Source of the DNA: Oceanicella sp. SM1341 | GTDB taxonomy: Bacteria; Pseudomonadota; Alphaproteobacteria; Rhodobacterales; Rhodobacteraceae | Assembly: GCF_003448965.1 (NCBI RefSeq) | Contig: NZ_QRGC01000002.1 | Location: 372,001 to 436,000, forward strand | DNA: 64,000 bases | Direction: 5' to 3' | Shown here: positions 18,894 through 28,436 of the stretch, piece by piece | How the letters are laid out: the number at the start of each line of letters is the position of its first letter | Numbering within the stretch: the first letter of the stretch is position 1 | Notes under the pieces: generated by a model | The model's input: the letters and a program-made list of their open reading frames with translations, nothing else | The model's database searches: none | Told to the model about the DNA's origin: nothing | Position numbers and translations under genes: made by a program

Positions 18894-18989
18894 GGCCCGC
18901 GCCGACGGCGGCTCGCGAAATCGCGGGGTGACAGGCGCGGGCCGCCCGGGTCAGGATCGGCGGGCACACCCCGGGGGGAGATCCAGCCC

Positions 18990-19982
18990 ATGCGAGACGA
19001 CCGACCGACGCCGCCGCGCCGCGCCCGCCAGCCGCGTGCGCCAGGGCCCCGCGCCCGCGGCCCCTTCGCCCTCCGTCCCGGCACGCGGGGCCAGCGCCGG
19101 GTGATCCGGGCGCTGCGCCTCCTGCGCATGTTGCTGCGGGGCTTCGGGGCGGCGGTGCTGCTCGCCATCGCCCTCGCCGCGCCGCAGGCCGGCCGGCTCG
19201 CCGCGCAGGACTGCGCCGGGGCCGAGGCCTGCAGCCTGCCCGGCGGCACCTATTTCGCCGAGGCGCCGCCGGATGGCGTGGCCCGCGGGGCAGTGATGTT
19301 CCTGCACGGCTACGGCGGCTCGGGCGCCGGCGAGATCGGCAACCGCGCCATGGTGGAGGCGGTGACGGCGCAGGGCTATGCCTTCGTCGCGCCCGACGGC
19401 ATGCCGCGGCCCGGCGGCGGGCAGGGCAATTCGTGGAACGCGCAGGCAGATCCCGCGGGGCGCGACGACATCGCCTTCCTCGACGCGGTGGCGCAGGATG
19501 CCGCCGCCCGCTTCGGCTTCCCGCGCGAGCGGGTGCTGGCGGCGGGCTTCTCGGGGGGCGCGATGATGGTCTGGCGGCTGGCCTGCGACCGGCCGGAGCG
19601 TTTTGCCGCCTATGCCCCGGTGGCGGGCCTGCTGTGGCGGCCGCTGCCCGGGCGCTGCGCCGGGCCGGTACGGCTGCTCCACACCCATGGCTGGGCCGAC
19701 CCGGTGGTGCCGCTGGAGGGCCGGGCGGTGGCCGGCGGCGCGCTGGTGCAGGGCGATCTCTTCGCCGGGCTCGCGCTGCTGCGCCGCGCCTCGGGCTGCA
19801 CCGCCGATGCGCCGGACCGCGAGGGTTACACCGATGAGGGCGGCTTCCTCGGCCGGCGCTGGAGCGCTTGTGCCCCCGGTGCCGCGCTGGAATTGCTGCT
19901 GCACGGAGGCGGCCACGCGGTGCCCGCCGGCTGGGCGCCGCGGGCGCTCGCATGGTTCGGGAAACAAACGCCCGCCGAATAG
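18990..19982 (+). CDS. Exported alpha/beta-hydrolase esterase (LpqC / PHB-depolymerase-like)
   Basis: A 330-residue esterase. A hydrophobic export segment lies near residues 47-72 ([17 protein letters not shown]...). The fold markers are FLHGYGGSG (oxyanion-hole region), nucleophile Ser in [12 protein letters not shown], Asp in [11 protein letters not shown] and His in [10 protein letters not shown]. The family includes feruloyl-esterase and polyhydroxybutyrate-depolymerase-like enzymes; a cysteine-rich pattern ([12 protein letters not shown]) opens the mature part. The ATG at 18990 has a purine-rich site, but the first 46 residues are Arg/Pro-rich, so translation could start at the Met at 19128. 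Substrate unknown. Confidence 0.8.
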   Translation: MRDDRPTPPRRARQPRAPGPRARGPFALRPGTRGQRRVIRALRLLRMLLRGFGAAVLLAIALAAPQAGRLAAQDCAGAEACSLPGGTYFAEAPPDGVARGAVMFLHGYGGSGAGEIGNRAMVEAVTAQGYAFVAPDGMPRPGGGQGNSWNAQADPAGRDDIAFLDAVAQDAAARFGFPRERVLAAGFSGGAMMVWRLACDRPERFAAYAPVAGLLWRPLPGRCAGPVRLLHTHGWADPVVPLEGRAVAGGALVQGDLFAGLALLRRASGCTADAPDREGYTDEGGFLGRRWSACAPGAALELLLHGGGHAVPAGWAPRALAWFGKQTPAE

Positions 19983-19988
19983 GCCGTC

Positions 19989-20017
19989 TTGCGCAATTTT
20001 CAGGCAGGGATTACATA
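19989..20017 (+). promoter_or_regulatory. Promoter upstream of leuC
   Basis: TTGCGC (19989-19994) and TACATA (20012-20017) are separated by 17 nt, a good sigma-70-type pair in an otherwise GC-rich region. The predicted start of transcription (about 20024) coincides with an ATG at 20025, leaving about 200 nt of leader before leuC. Confidence 0.55.
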
Positions 20018-20024
20018 GGCGACC

Positions 20025-20111
20025 ATGAGTCACGTTGGGAACATCTCCGATCATTCCCGGCTTCCCTGGAGGTTCCACGGGGAGCGGCTTTCGGTATCCG
20101 CCGGAGGCTGA
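20025..20111 (+). CDS. Putative 28-codon leader ORF before leuC
   Basis: An ATG at the predicted transcription start opens a 28-residue frame, beginning [13 protein letters not shown] and ending in TGA at 20109-20111. It would be translated leaderlessly. It has only two or three Leu codons, so it is not a classical leucine attenuator peptide. It ends 116 nt before leuC. It could be chance; support is only positional. Confidence 0.25.
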   Translation: MSHVGNISDHSRLPWRFHGERLSVSAGG

Positions 20112-20227
20112 GGCTTCCCGCGTGGCGCGCCCCCGCGCCCGACCGGCGCGGCCCCCGCGCCCAGCCGTCGCCAGGGTCGTCCCGACCCGCACGTGACCTT
20201 CGCCAGACCATCCGGGAGAAAACCCCC

Positions 20228-21649
20228 ATGACCGCCGACAAGACCAGCGCCCCGCGGACCCTCTATGACAAGATCTGGGACGATCACCTCGTCCATGAGG
20301 CGGAGGACGGGACCTGTCTCCTCTACATCGACCGGCACCTCGTGCACGAGGTCACCAGCCCGCAGGCCTTCGAGGGGCTGCGCATGACCGGCCGCAAGGT
20401 GCGCCGGCCCGAGGCGACCGTGGCCGTGCCCGACCACAACGTGCCCACCGACGAGGCCCGCGTCCACGAGATCGTGAACGAGGAGAGCCGCATCCAGGTG
20501 GAGACGCTGAAGGCGAATGCCGAGGCGGCCGGCATCGAGTATTACGGCGTCGACGACGTGCGCCAGGGCATCGTGCACATCATCGGCCCCGAGCAGGGCT
20601 GGACCCAGCCGGGCATGACCATCGTCTGCGGTGACAGCCACACCGCCACCCACGGCGCCTTCGGCGCGCTGGCGCATGGCATCGGCACCTCGGAGGTCGA
20701 GCATGTGCTCGCCACCCAGACGCTGATCCAGAAGAAGTCGAAGAACATGAAGGTGGAGGTGAACGGCGTGCTGCCGCTGGGCGTCACCGCCAAGGACATC
20801 ACCCTGTCGATCATCGGCGAGACCGGCACCGCCGGCGGCACCGGCTACGTGATCGAGTATTGCGGCGACGCGATCCGCGGCCTCTCCATGGAGGGCCGGA
20901 TGACCGTGTGCAACATGGCCATCGAGGGCGGCGCGCGCGCCGGCCTGATCGCGCCCGACGAGAAGACCTTCGACTACGTGATGGGCCGCCCCAAGGCGCC
21001 GAAGGGCGCTGCCTGGGAGGCCGCGGTGGCCTACTGGAAGACGCTCTTCACCGACGAGGGCGCGCATTTCGACAAGGTGGTCACGCTCGACGCGGCGAAG
21101 ATCGCCCCGGTCGTCACCTGGGGCACCAGCCCGGAGGACGTGCTGCCGATCACCGCGCTCGTGCCCGCGCCGGGCGATTTCAAGGGCGGCAAGCAGGCCG
21201 CCGCGGCCCGCTCGCTCGAGTACATGGGCCTGAAGCCCGGCATGCGCCTGCAGGACGTGGAGATCGACACCGTCTTCATCGGCTCCTGCACCAACGGCCG
21301 CATCGAGGACCTGCGCGAGGTGGCGAAGGTGATGGAAGGCCGCCGGGTGAAGGACGGCATCCGCGCGATGATCGTGCCCGGCTCCGGCCTCGTGCGCGCC
21401 CAGGCCGAGGAGGAGGGCATCGCCCAGAAGCTGGTCGAGGCCGGATTCGAGTGGCGCATGGCCGGCTGCTCGATGTGCCTCGGCATGAACCCCGATCAGC
21501 TGAAGGCCGGCGAGCGCTGCGCCTCCACCTCGAACCGCAACTTCGAGGGCCGGCAGGGCAAGGGCGGGCGCACGCACCTGCTCTCGCCCGCCATGGCCGC
21601 CGCCGCTGCCGTGACCGGCCGGCTGACGGACGTGCGCGAGCTGGTCTGA
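20228..21649 (+). CDS. leuC: 3-isopropylmalate dehydratase large subunit LeuC
   Basis: Aconitase-family subunit of 473 residues. With LeuD it isomerises 2-isopropylmalate to 3-isopropylmalate in leucine biosynthesis. Iron-sulphur ligands are visible in IGSCTNGR and [10 protein letters not shown]. Other diagnostic segments are [22 protein letters not shown] and [20 protein letters not shown]. The start at 20228 ([20 protein letters not shown]) follows GGGAG; longer upstream frame is non-conserved. It is read from the promoter at 19989, but leuD is 1.5 kb away behind an antisense gene. Confidence 0.97.
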   Translation: MTADKTSAPRTLYDKIWDDHLVHEAEDGTCLLYIDRHLVHEVTSPQAFEGLRMTGRKVRRPEATVAVPDHNVPTDEARVHEIVNEESRIQVETLKANAEAAGIEYYGVDDVRQGIVHIIGPEQGWTQPGMTIVCGDSHTATHGAFGALAHGIGTSEVEHVLATQTLIQKKSKNMKVEVNGVLPLGVTAKDITLSIIGETGTAGGTGYVIEYCGDAIRGLSMEGRMTVCNMAIEGGARAGLIAPDEKTFDYVMGRPKAPKGAAWEAAVAYWKTLFTDEGAHFDKVVTLDAAKIAPVVTWGTSPEDVLPITALVPAPGDFKGGKQAAAARSLEYMGLKPGMRLQDVEIDTVFIGSCTNGRIEDLREVAKVMEGRRVKDGIRAMIVPGSGLVRAQAEEEGIAQKLVEAGFEWRMAGCSMCLGMNPDQLKAGERCASTSNRNFEGRQGKGGRTHLLSPAMAAAAAVTGRLTDVRELV

Positions 21650-21865
21650 AGCCCCCCGGGGCGGGCCCGCGCGGGCCTGCCCCACCCCGACGAGAGGTGA
21701 CAGCGGATGATGGGCCCGGCCCCAGACAGCCTGCGCTCCGGCGCCCCGGACCTGCTCCGGGGCCTCGCGGGGCTGCGCGCGCCGTCCGGAGCGGGGCGCC
21801 TGTGGCCGGAGGCCCCGGGTCAGGCCCGGGGCGCCGGTCGCGCGGGACGGCGCGACCGCCTTCCT

Positions 21866-23074
21866 TCAGCCGGCGCGGCCGCTCAGCGCGAGGCGCGCGA
21901 ACACGGCGGAAATGCCGAAGCACCACAGGCCCAGCACCACGCTCTGGCCCGGAAAGGCGATGCCGGCGTCGATCAGCACGCCGGTGATGCCCGGCCCGAT
22001 CGCGGTGGAAAACACCATCGCGGTGGAGGCGATGGCCCGCACCGCGCCGAGGTGGCGGGTGCCGTAGAGCACCGGCAGGTAGGCGCCCCAGAGCGCGTTC
22101 TGCGTGCCTTGCGTGACCGCGAGCAGCGCCAGGGTGGCAAACCAGGTCCAGAGCCCGTCGTCGAGCCCCAGCGTGACCGCGCCCAGCCCCATGGGCAGCA
22201 GGAACAGCGGCAGCATGCGCGGCGCGCCCACCCGGTCGACCACCGCGCCGCCGACGAGGCCCGCCACCAGCGTCACGCCGGCGTAGAGCGGGTAGGCGGG
22301 CGCGAGCCAGGACATCTCCCAGCCCTTCACCGCCGCGATATGCACCTGGTGGAAGAACACCACCGTGCCGATGAAGCCGGGCGTGAGGATGCCGGGCAGC
22401 AGCAGCCAGAACAGCCGGTGGCGCAGCACCTCCCCGCGGCTCCAGTGCCGGCCGTCGAGGCCGGGCACGTCCTCGCTCGCGGCCGCGTCGCCCTGCGGCC
22501 GGCGCCTCTGCGACAGCATCCAGCCCAGCAGCGGCGCGAAGCCGAGGGCGAGCACCAGCGCCACCCCGCCCCAGACCGTGCGCCAGCTCAGGCCCGCGAG
22601 CAGCGCGATCACCAAGGGCGGCAGCAGCATCTCGGCCAGCGCGTAGCCCAGGCTCGCGATGGAGATCGCCCGGCCCCGGTGCGCGCGGAACCAGCGCGCC
22701 ATGGTGGTGACCGCGATATGCGTCATCATCCCCTGGCCGCAGAAGCGCAGCCCGAAGATCAGCACCGCCAGGAGCCACACCGAATTGCCGAAGGCCATGC
22801 CGGCGGCCACGGCGGCAAAGACCAGCAGAACCCCCGGGGCGAGCCGCCCCGGCGCGATGTCATCGGCCATGCGCCCCTGCCGGAACAGCAGCGCGGCCGA
22901 GGCCAGGGTGGCGGCGGCGTAGAGCCCGCCCCACTGACCGTCCGAAAGCCCGTAGGTGGCCTTTATCTCGCCCGCGAAGAGCGCGATGAACCAGGTCTGC
23001 CCGAAGGCCGAGGCGAAGGTGAGAAGGAGCCCCGCGCCCAGCCAGCGCAGGTTGCCCCGAAGAAACGTGATCAT
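21866..23074 (-). CDS. MFS transporter (12 transmembrane segments) between leuC and leuD
   Basis: A 402-residue major facilitator with about 12 hydrophobic segments. The motif-A-like loop after helix 2 is GRMADDIAPGRL, and TTMARWFRAHRGRAISIASLGYALAEM spans helices 4-5, similar to oxalate/formate- and monocarboxylate-type MFS proteins. The central cytoplasmic loop is RRRPQGDAAASEDV. It is encoded antisense to the flanking leu genes. Base composition matches its surroundings, so a recent insertion is not evident. Substrate not determinable; a metabolite exporter or organic-acid carrier is possible. Confidence 0.88.
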   Translation of the reverse strand: MITFLRGNLRWLGAGLLLTFASAFGQTWFIALFAGEIKATYGLSDGQWGGLYAAATLASAALLFRQGRMADDIAPGRLAPGVLLVFAAVAAGMAFGNSVWLLAVLIFGLRFCGQGMMTHIAVTTMARWFRAHRGRAISIASLGYALAEMLLPPLVIALLAGLSWRTVWGGVALVLALGFAPLLGWMLSQRRRPQGDAAASEDVPGLDGRHWSRGEVLRHRLFWLLLPGILTPGFIGTVVFFHQVHIAAVKGWEMSWLAPAYPLYAGVTLVAGLVGGAVVDRVGAPRMLPLFLLPMGLGAVTLGLDDGLWTWFATLALLAVTQGTQNALWGAYLPVLYGTRHLGAVRAIASTAMVFSTAIGPGITGVLIDAGIAFPGQSVVLGLWCFGISAVFARLALSGRAG

Positions 23075-23166
23075 GGCCCCAGCCTTAGGGCGTTCCCCGG
23101 GCGCTGGCCAGCCCCCTTCGCGCCGCCCGCCGGGGCCGCGCCCGCACTCTCAGAAGGAGATATCTG

Positions 23167-23772
23167 ATGGAGAAGTTCACCACCCTCACCGGGGTCGCGG
23201 CGCCGATGCCGCAGATCAACATCGACACCGACATGATCATCCCCAAGCAGTTCCTCAAGACCATCAAGCGCTCGGGGCTGGGCAAGAACCTGTTCGACGA
23301 GATGCGCTACCTCGACGACGGCTCGGAAAACCCCGATTTCGTGCTCAACCAGCCCGCCTACCGCGCCGCGAAGATCCTCGTCGCCGGTGAGAACTTCGGC
23401 TGCGGCTCCTCGCGGGAGCACGCGCCCTGGGCGCTGCTCGACTTCGGCATCCGCTGCGTGGTCGCCCCCAGCTTCGCCGACATCTTCTTCAACAACTGCT
23501 TCAAGAACGGCATCCTGCCCATCGTGCTGCCGCAGGAGCAGGTGGACCTGCTGATGGACGACGCCGGCCGCGGCGCCAACGCGATCGTCTCGATCAACCT
23601 CGAGGAGCAGACCATCACCGGCCCGGACGGCGGCAAGATCTCCTTCGAGGTCGACCAGTTCCGCAAGCACTGCCTGCTCAACGGGCTCGACGACATCGGC
23701 CTGACCATGGAGCGCGGCGATGCCATCGACGCCTTCGAGGCCGAAACCCACGCCGCGCGCCCCTGGCTCTGA
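23167..23772 (+). CDS. leuD: 3-isopropylmalate dehydratase small subunit LeuD
   Basis: The 201-residue small (swivelling) subunit of isopropylmalate isomerase. The characteristic loop [21 protein letters not shown] is present around residues 77-97, with [14 protein letters not shown] near the N-terminus, both diagnostic. The start is preceded by an excellent AAGGAG eight nt upstream. Because leuC is separated by the antisense MFS gene, leuD must have its own promoter or be read through from leuC across 1.5 kb; no clear promoter was recognised in the short gap. Confidence 0.97.
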   Translation: MEKFTTLTGVAAPMPQINIDTDMIIPKQFLKTIKRSGLGKNLFDEMRYLDDGSENPDFVLNQPAYRAAKILVAGENFGCGSSREHAPWALLDFGIRCVVAPSFADIFFNNCFKNGILPIVLPQEQVDLLMDDAGRGANAIVSINLEEQTITGPDGGKISFEVDQFRKHCLLNGLDDIGLTMERGDAIDAFEAETHAARPWL

Positions 23773-23807
23773 GCCCGCCGGGCGGCGCCCGCGCCGCCCC
23801 CCGCGCC

Positions 23808-25061
23808 ATGCCCGGCCCTCTCGCGCGCATAGCCCGCCTCGCGGCGACACGGCCTGCCCCCCGCCGGGCGGGCGGGCCGGCCCTCGCCGGGGCGCTGGCC
23901 TGCGCGGCCCTGCTGCTCGCTCCCGGGCCGGCAGCCGCCGAGCCGCCGCCGCCGCCCGCGCCGGGCAGCCTCCGCGTGGCGGTCTACAACGTGGCGCTCT
24001 ACCGCCGCGGTGCCGGCCTGCTCTGGGCCGATCTCGAGCGGGTGCGCGCCGGCCGGCGCGACGCGCAGATCGACGCGCTGCGCGAGGTGATCCCCCGGCT
24101 GAACGCCGATATCCTCGTGCTGCTGGAGTTCGACCACGACCCGGAGGGCCACGCGCTCGAGGCGTTCGTGCGCCTGCTGGCCGAGCCGCCTGCGCCCGAC
24201 GCCCCCGCCATCGCCTACCCGCACCGCTTCGACGGCCCGGTGAACACCGGCCAGCCCTCGGGCCTCGACCTCGACGGCGACGGCGAGACCGGCGGGCGCG
24301 CCGATGCCTACGGCTACGGCGCCTTTCCCGGCCAGTACGGCATGGCGGTGCTGAGCCGTTTCGCCCTCGGCCCCGCGCGGAGCTTCCGCGAGCTGCGCTG
24401 GCGCGCGCTGCCCGGCCACCACCTGCCGCTGCGCGAGGACGGCACGCCCTTCCCCTCGGAGGCGGCGCAGGCGGCACTGCGCCTCTCCTCCAAGGCGCAT
24501 TGGGTGCTGCCGGTGGCGCTGCCCGGCGGCGACACGGCGGAGCTGCTGATCAGCCATCCCTCGCCCCCGGTGTTCGACGACGCGCATGACCTCAACGGCC
24601 GCCGCAACGCCGACGAGATCCGCTTCTGGCGCCTCTGGCTCGACGGCACGCCCTTCGAGGATGACACGGGGCAGAGCGTCTCCCGCGGCCCCGCGCCGGT
24701 GATCATCGCCGGAGACCTCAACGCCGATCCGTTCGACGGCGAGGGCGCGCATGAGGAGATCGCCGCCCTCCTCGCCCACCCCGCCCTGCAGGACCCCGCG
24801 CCGGAAGGCCCGGGTGGCGCCGCACAGGCGGGGGAGGGGGCCAACGCCACCCACCGCGGCCCGCCCGCCCGCGACACCGCCGATTTCCGCGACACGCCGG
24901 CCCCGGGCAACCTGCGGGTGGACTACCTGCTGCCCGACGCGCGCTTCACCGTCACCGCCAGCGGCGTGTGGTGGCCGGCGGAGGGGGCGGAGGCAGCCCT
25001 CCTTGCCGCCGCCTCCGACCACCGCCCGGTCTGGGTCGACCTGAAGCCGCCCGCGCCCTGA
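23808..25061 (+). CDS. Exported endonuclease/exonuclease/phosphatase (EEP) family protein
   Basis: A 417-residue secreted or periplasmic hydrolase. A long signal peptide ends near AAAEPPPPP (about residue 45). EEP-fold markers are VAVYNVALY (Asn), LVLLEFDHD (Glu metal ligand), ISHPSPPV (His), IIAGDLNADPFDG (Asp/Asn) and the final SDHRPVWVDL (Asp-His). The repeated Gly/Pro/Asp-rich loop LDLDGDGETGGRADAYGYG resembles a Ca-binding-like stretch. It could hydrolyse extracellular nucleic acid or phosphodiesters; which one is not readable. It sits between leuD and leuB in the same direction, with 35-nt and 84-nt gaps. Confidence 0.85.
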   Translation: MPGPLARIARLAATRPAPRRAGGPALAGALACAALLLAPGPAAAEPPPPPAPGSLRVAVYNVALYRRGAGLLWADLERVRAGRRDAQIDALREVIPRLNADILVLLEFDHDPEGHALEAFVRLLAEPPAPDAPAIAYPHRFDGPVNTGQPSGLDLDGDGETGGRADAYGYGAFPGQYGMAVLSRFALGPARSFRELRWRALPGHHLPLREDGTPFPSEAAQAALRLSSKAHWVLPVALPGGDTAELLISHPSPPVFDDAHDLNGRRNADEIRFWRLWLDGTPFEDDTGQSVSRGPAPVIIAGDLNADPFDGEGAHEEIAALLAHPALQDPAPEGPGGAAQAGEGANATHRGPPARDTADFRDTPAPGNLRVDYLLPDARFTVTASGVWWPAEGAEAALLAAASDHRPVWVDLKPPAP

Positions 25062-25145
25062 TGCCGGCCGCCCCCCGGGCTTGACCGGGCCGGCCCCCGC
25101 CTCTACCCCAGTTCCAAAACCCGATAACACCGAGGAAGACACGAC

Positions 25146-26252
25146 ATGCCCACTCCCTCCCTGCTCATCCTGCCCGGCGACGGCATCGGCCCCGAAGTGA
25201 TGGCGGAGGTGCGCCGGATCATCGACTGGTACGGCGCGAAGCGCGGCCTCGCCTTCGACGTGACCGAGGACCTGGTGGGCGGCTGCGCCTATGACGCGCA
25301 TGGCACCCCCCTCACCGACGCCACGATGGCGAAGGCCCAGGAGGTGGACGCGGTGCTGCTCGGCGCCGTGGGCGGCCCGAAATACGACGACCTCGACTTC
25401 TCGGTGAAGCCCGAGCGCGGCCTCCTGCGCCTGCGCAAGGAGATGGACCTCTACGCCAACCTGCGCCCGGCCCAGTGCTTCGACGCGCTGGCCGATTTCT
25501 CCTCGCTCAAGCGCGAGGTGGTCTCGGGCCTCGACATCCTGATCCTGCGCGAGCTCACCTCGGGCATCTACTTCGGCGAGCCGCGCGGCATCATCAGGGA
25601 AGGCAACGAGCGCGTGGGCATCAACACCCAGCGCTACACCGAGAGCGAGATCGCCCGCATCGCCCGCTCGGCCTTCGAGCTGGCGCGCAAGCGCTCCAAC
25701 AAGGTCTGCTCGATGGAGAAGGCCAACGTGATGGAATCCGGCATCCTCTGGCGCCAGGTGGTGAGCGAGATCCACCAGGCCGAGTACCCGGACGTGGAAC
25801 TGAGCCACATGTATGCCGACGCCGGCGCCATGCAGCTCTCGCGCTGGCCCAAGCAGTTCGACGTGATCGTGACCGACAACCTGTTCGGCGACCTGCTGTC
25901 CGACCTCGCGGCGATGCTCACCGGCTCGCTCGGCATGCTGCCCTCGGCCTCGCTCGGCGCGCCGATGGCCAATGGCCGGCCGAAGGCGCTCTACGAGCCG
26001 GTGCACGGCTCCGCCCCGGACATCGCCGGCCTGGAGAAGGCCAACCCGATCGCCTGCATCCTCTCCTTCGCCATGGCGCTGCGCTATTCCTTCGACCAGG
26101 GCGAGGAGGCCGAGCGGCTGGAGAAGGCCGTGGAGGCCGTGCTCGCCAAGGGCTACCGCACCCCCGACCTGATGGCCGCGGAGGGTGGCACGCAGGTCAC
26201 CACGAAGGGCATGGGCGACGCGATCCTCGCGGCGCTCGACGAGAGCCTGTGA
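25146..26252 (+). CDS. leuB: 3-isopropylmalate dehydrogenase LeuB
   Basis: NAD-dependent beta-decarboxylating dehydrogenase of 368 residues, forming 4-methyl-2-oxopentanoate in leucine synthesis. It shows [13 protein letters not shown] at the N-terminus, [14 protein letters not shown] (substrate Arg), the KANVMESG and YADAGAMQL segments, and the Mg/NAD signature [26 protein letters not shown] precedes the ATG at 9 nt. The stop codon overlaps the GTG start of a GNAT gene, so leuB is co-translated with it. Confidence 0.97.
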   Translation: MPTPSLLILPGDGIGPEVMAEVRRIIDWYGAKRGLAFDVTEDLVGGCAYDAHGTPLTDATMAKAQEVDAVLLGAVGGPKYDDLDFSVKPERGLLRLRKEMDLYANLRPAQCFDALADFSSLKREVVSGLDILILRELTSGIYFGEPRGIIREGNERVGINTQRYTESEIARIARSAFELARKRSNKVCSMEKANVMESGILWRQVVSEIHQAEYPDVELSHMYADAGAMQLSRWPKQFDVIVTDNLFGDLLSDLAAMLTGSLGMLPSASLGAPMANGRPKALYEPVHGSAPDIAGLEKANPIACILSFAMALRYSFDQGEEAERLEKAVEAVLAKGYRTPDLMAAEGGTQVTTKGMGDAILAALDESL

Positions 26253-26725
26253 GCGCGGAGCTCCTTCACCCCGGTGACGCGGAGGCGGCCGATCTCGGCC
26301 GTCTCCTCGACGAGGTAAACGCCCATTACCGCATCGCCCCCCTCTCGGGGGCGGCGCGGCGCGGGCAGGTGGCGCGCATGCTCTCGGGCGGGCATGTCGA
26401 GATCCTGATGGCGCGGGATGCGCAGGGCCCGGTGGGGCTCGCCGTCTACACCTTCCTCGACCCCGCGGGGGCGGAGGGGCCGGCGCTCTACATGAAGGAA
26501 CTCTACGTCTCGCCCCGCGCGCGGCGCACCGGCCTCGGCCGCCGCCTCATGGGCCGGCTCGCCGCCATCGCCACCGAGCGCGGCTGCGCGCGGATGGACT
26601 GGACCACCGAGCGCTGGAACGAGGGTGCCCTGCGCTTCTACGAGGCCCTGGGCGCCGAAGTGCAGGAGCAGAAGGTGTACTTCCGCCTGTTCGCAGACCG
26701 TTTCGCCGGGCTCGCCGGCGACTGA
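26249..26725 (+). CDS. GNAT-family N-acetyltransferase coupled to leuB
   Basis: A 158-residue acetyl-CoA-dependent acetyltransferase. Its GTG start (26249) overlaps the leuB TGA by three bases (GTGA), giving [20 protein letters not shown]. Motif A is [29 protein letters not shown], containing the acetyl-CoA loop R-R-T-G-L-G-R-R, and the C-terminal [16 protein letters not shown] is typical of the fold. The frame is open further upstream but overlaps leuB, so the coupled start is chosen. Substrate unknown; the coupling hints at a constant ratio to LeuB rather than a shared pathway. Confidence 0.85.
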   Translation: MSAELLHPGDAEAADLGRLLDEVNAHYRIAPLSGAARRGQVARMLSGGHVEILMARDAQGPVGLAVYTFLDPAGAEGPALYMKELYVSPRARRTGLGRRLMGRLAAIATERGCARMDWTTERWNEGALRFYEALGAEVQEQKVYFRLFADRFAGLAGD

Positions 26726-27006
26726 AGTCTGCTGACCGCATGCCGTGGCCGTGTGCCGCCCGGCAGGGACGGGCGAAGGCTGCCGGCCGCGTCCGGGAGG
26801 CAGGGCCGAACATGCTCGATCCCGCAGGCCCGCTGCGGCTCCGGGCGCCCCGGGCTCGTCGGAGGCATGCCGGGCGGTGACGCTCCCGGCGCCACCCGCC
26901 GGGGCCTCGGGGTGTAACGCTGTCGCGCCCGCCTCCTCCTTTGGCGAGGTTGACGCGGGCGCGCCCGGCCGCGAAGTTAATGGGCCACAGGCACCGGAGG
27001 TCCGCC

Positions 27007-27774
27007 ATGTCACTCTTCTACCGGGGCGCCGCGCCCGGCGGGCCCGGACCGCTGGCGCGTCCCGCCAGCGTCACCAGGCTCTTCCCCCATGCCGAGGCGC
27101 AGGACGCCGACCTGCGCGCGCTCAACGCCGATCTCACCCTCTGGCAGGGCACGGTGATCCTGCCGGGTGATTTCGCGCGCATCGACGTGCCGCCGGGCCA
27201 GTATTTCCTCGACGGGCCGGACACCGACCGGCTGAACGAGCTGGTGCAGGGCATGGTCTGGGACCACACGCTGGGCAGCCTCTCGCCGCTGAGCTACCCG
27301 CCGGCCTTCTCCGGCGGCTGGAACCTCGATCTGAGCTGGCTGGAGCGTGGCCACGTGGCGCTCGACGGGCCCGCCCCCGATCCGGAGGCCCTGCTGGCCG
27401 CGCGCCATGCCCGCATCGCCGCCGAGGCCCCGATGCGCGCCGCGGAGGGCGAGCCGGAGCAGCGCCTGCTGGGCTGGGCACTGCCGCCCCGGCTGGACAG
27501 GGCGCGCCGGGTGCTCACCTGGGCGACCGAGAGCCTCTGGGCCGACGAGGACGCCCCGGTGTTGAGCCTCAACCTGCACTGGTTCGGGCGCAGCGGCCAT
27601 GTCTCGGGCATCGTGATCGCCGGGATGGACCACCTGCCCGAGATCGAGGCCGCGCTGCCCGCCTTCCTCGACATGCTGCATTTCGCCGAGGGCTGCCGGC
27701 ACGAGGATTTCGACCCGGAGACGGACGCTGTGTTCGAGCCGGGCCTGGCCGGGCTGGTGGGCGCGCAGGACTGA
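27007..27774 (+). CDS. DUF2167-family protein without membrane segments
   Basis: A 255-residue protein. Its core matches DUF2167 by eye: DFARIDVPPGQYFLDGPDTD early, LGWALPPRLDRARRVLTWATESLW in the middle and AGMDHLPEIEAALPAFLDML with FDPETDAVFEPGLAGLVG at the end. Typical members are exported and carry C-terminal transmembrane helices. This one has neither a signal peptide nor terminal helices, starting at ATG 27007 six nt after GGAGG. It is likely cytosolic. The function of the family is unknown. An alternative further upstream start (26941) gives only Arg-rich sequence. Confidence 0.75.
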   Translation: MSLFYRGAAPGGPGPLARPASVTRLFPHAEAQDADLRALNADLTLWQGTVILPGDFARIDVPPGQYFLDGPDTDRLNELVQGMVWDHTLGSLSPLSYPPAFSGGWNLDLSWLERGHVALDGPAPDPEALLAARHARIAAEAPMRAAEGEPEQRLLGWALPPRLDRARRVLTWATESLWADEDAPVLSLNLHWFGRSGHVSGIVIAGMDHLPEIEAALPAFLDMLHFAEGCRHEDFDPETDAVFEPGLAGLVGAQD

Positions 27775-27827
27775 CTTCGCCGCTCCCCGAACGGGTTTGC
27801 CCGCGTGATCGCGCGGGGATCATCACC

Positions 27828-27904
27828 GCTGCCCGCTGCCCGCTGCCCGCTGCCCGCTGCCCGCTGCCCGCTGCCCGCTGCCCGCTGCCCGCTGCCCGCT
27901 GCCC
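27828..27904. repeat. Tandem heptanucleotide repeat, 11 perfect copies of GCTGCCC
   Basis: Eleven uninterrupted copies of a 7-bp unit lie between the convergent DUF2167 and small exported-protein genes (54 nt after the first stop, 66 nt before the second). Pure 7-mers can change copy number by slipped-strand mispairing. Because the repeat is outside both coding regions it could only act through 3' ends, transcript stability or a start in an overlapping frame. Confidence 0.95.
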
Positions 27905-27970
27905 GGGCTTCCGGTGAGCGCCGGATGCGGCCGCGTGCCGGCCCGGGCTGGCGCCTCGCGGCCGCCGCGC

Positions 27971-28336
27971 TCAGGGCAGCCGCAGCACGAAGCTCCGCGG
28001 CGACCAGCCGCTTTGCAGGTCGCGGGCATGGATCAGCACCTCGCGCACGCCCTCCGGGATGGCGACGCGGGGCAGGGAGCGGGTGAAGGGCTGCTCGTCC
28101 ACGTGCGGGTGCAGCAGCTTGCGGGTGCCGAGCACGGTGCCGTCGCGCAGCCGCACCTCCCAGGCGTCGGCGTAATGGTCCCAGCCGGTGTCGTCATGGC
28201 GCAGGGTGACGTCGATGCGCCAGCCCTGCGGCCCGGGGGTGGCGCGTGCGTCGACGATCTCCACCTCCGTCGCGCCTGCCGGCAGGGCCAGGAGGGCGGC
28301 GAGGGGGATTGCGGCGAGGGCCGGCCATTTCCACAT
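27971..28336 (-). CDS. Small exported protein, conserved-hypothetical type
   Basis: A 121-residue protein with a signal peptide (MWKWPALAAIPLAALLALPAGA) and a mature domain of about 100 residues: VEIVDARATPGPQGWRIDV, then DDTGWDHYADAWEVRL, then HPHVDEQPFTRSLPRVAIP and HARDLQSGW. It resembles conserved hypothetical proteins of Rhodobacterales that I cannot name. The beta-strand pattern suggests an immunoglobulin-like fold. In-frame upstream Met codons exist at 28345 and 28372, with no ribosome-binding site deciding among them. It is divergent from asd. Confidence 0.7.
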   Translation of the reverse strand: MWKWPALAAIPLAALLALPAGATEVEIVDARATPGPQGWRIDVTLRHDDTGWDHYADAWEVRLRDGTVLGTRKLLHPHVDEQPFTRSLPRVAIPEGVREVLIHARDLQSGWSPRSFVLRLP

Positions 28337-28436
28337 GTGCACCATAATATCGCAGGCGTGCCGGATTGGCATTCACAATATGTGTTGCATGCGTTAGGAC
28401 ACGCCGTTCGCAATACCCAGCCAGGAGTAAGAGGAG

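Noticed and set aside
21866-23074. MFS gene as a recent horizontal insertion splitting leuC and leuD
   Set aside because: Base composition and codon use look like the neighbours and I see no flanking repeats or mobile-element remnants.
27805-28086. ORF containing the heptamer repeat (LPAARCP repeated)
   Set aside because: Repeat translation is an artefact of the tandem DNA; no site or conserved domain, and it runs over the 3' end of the small exported-protein gene.
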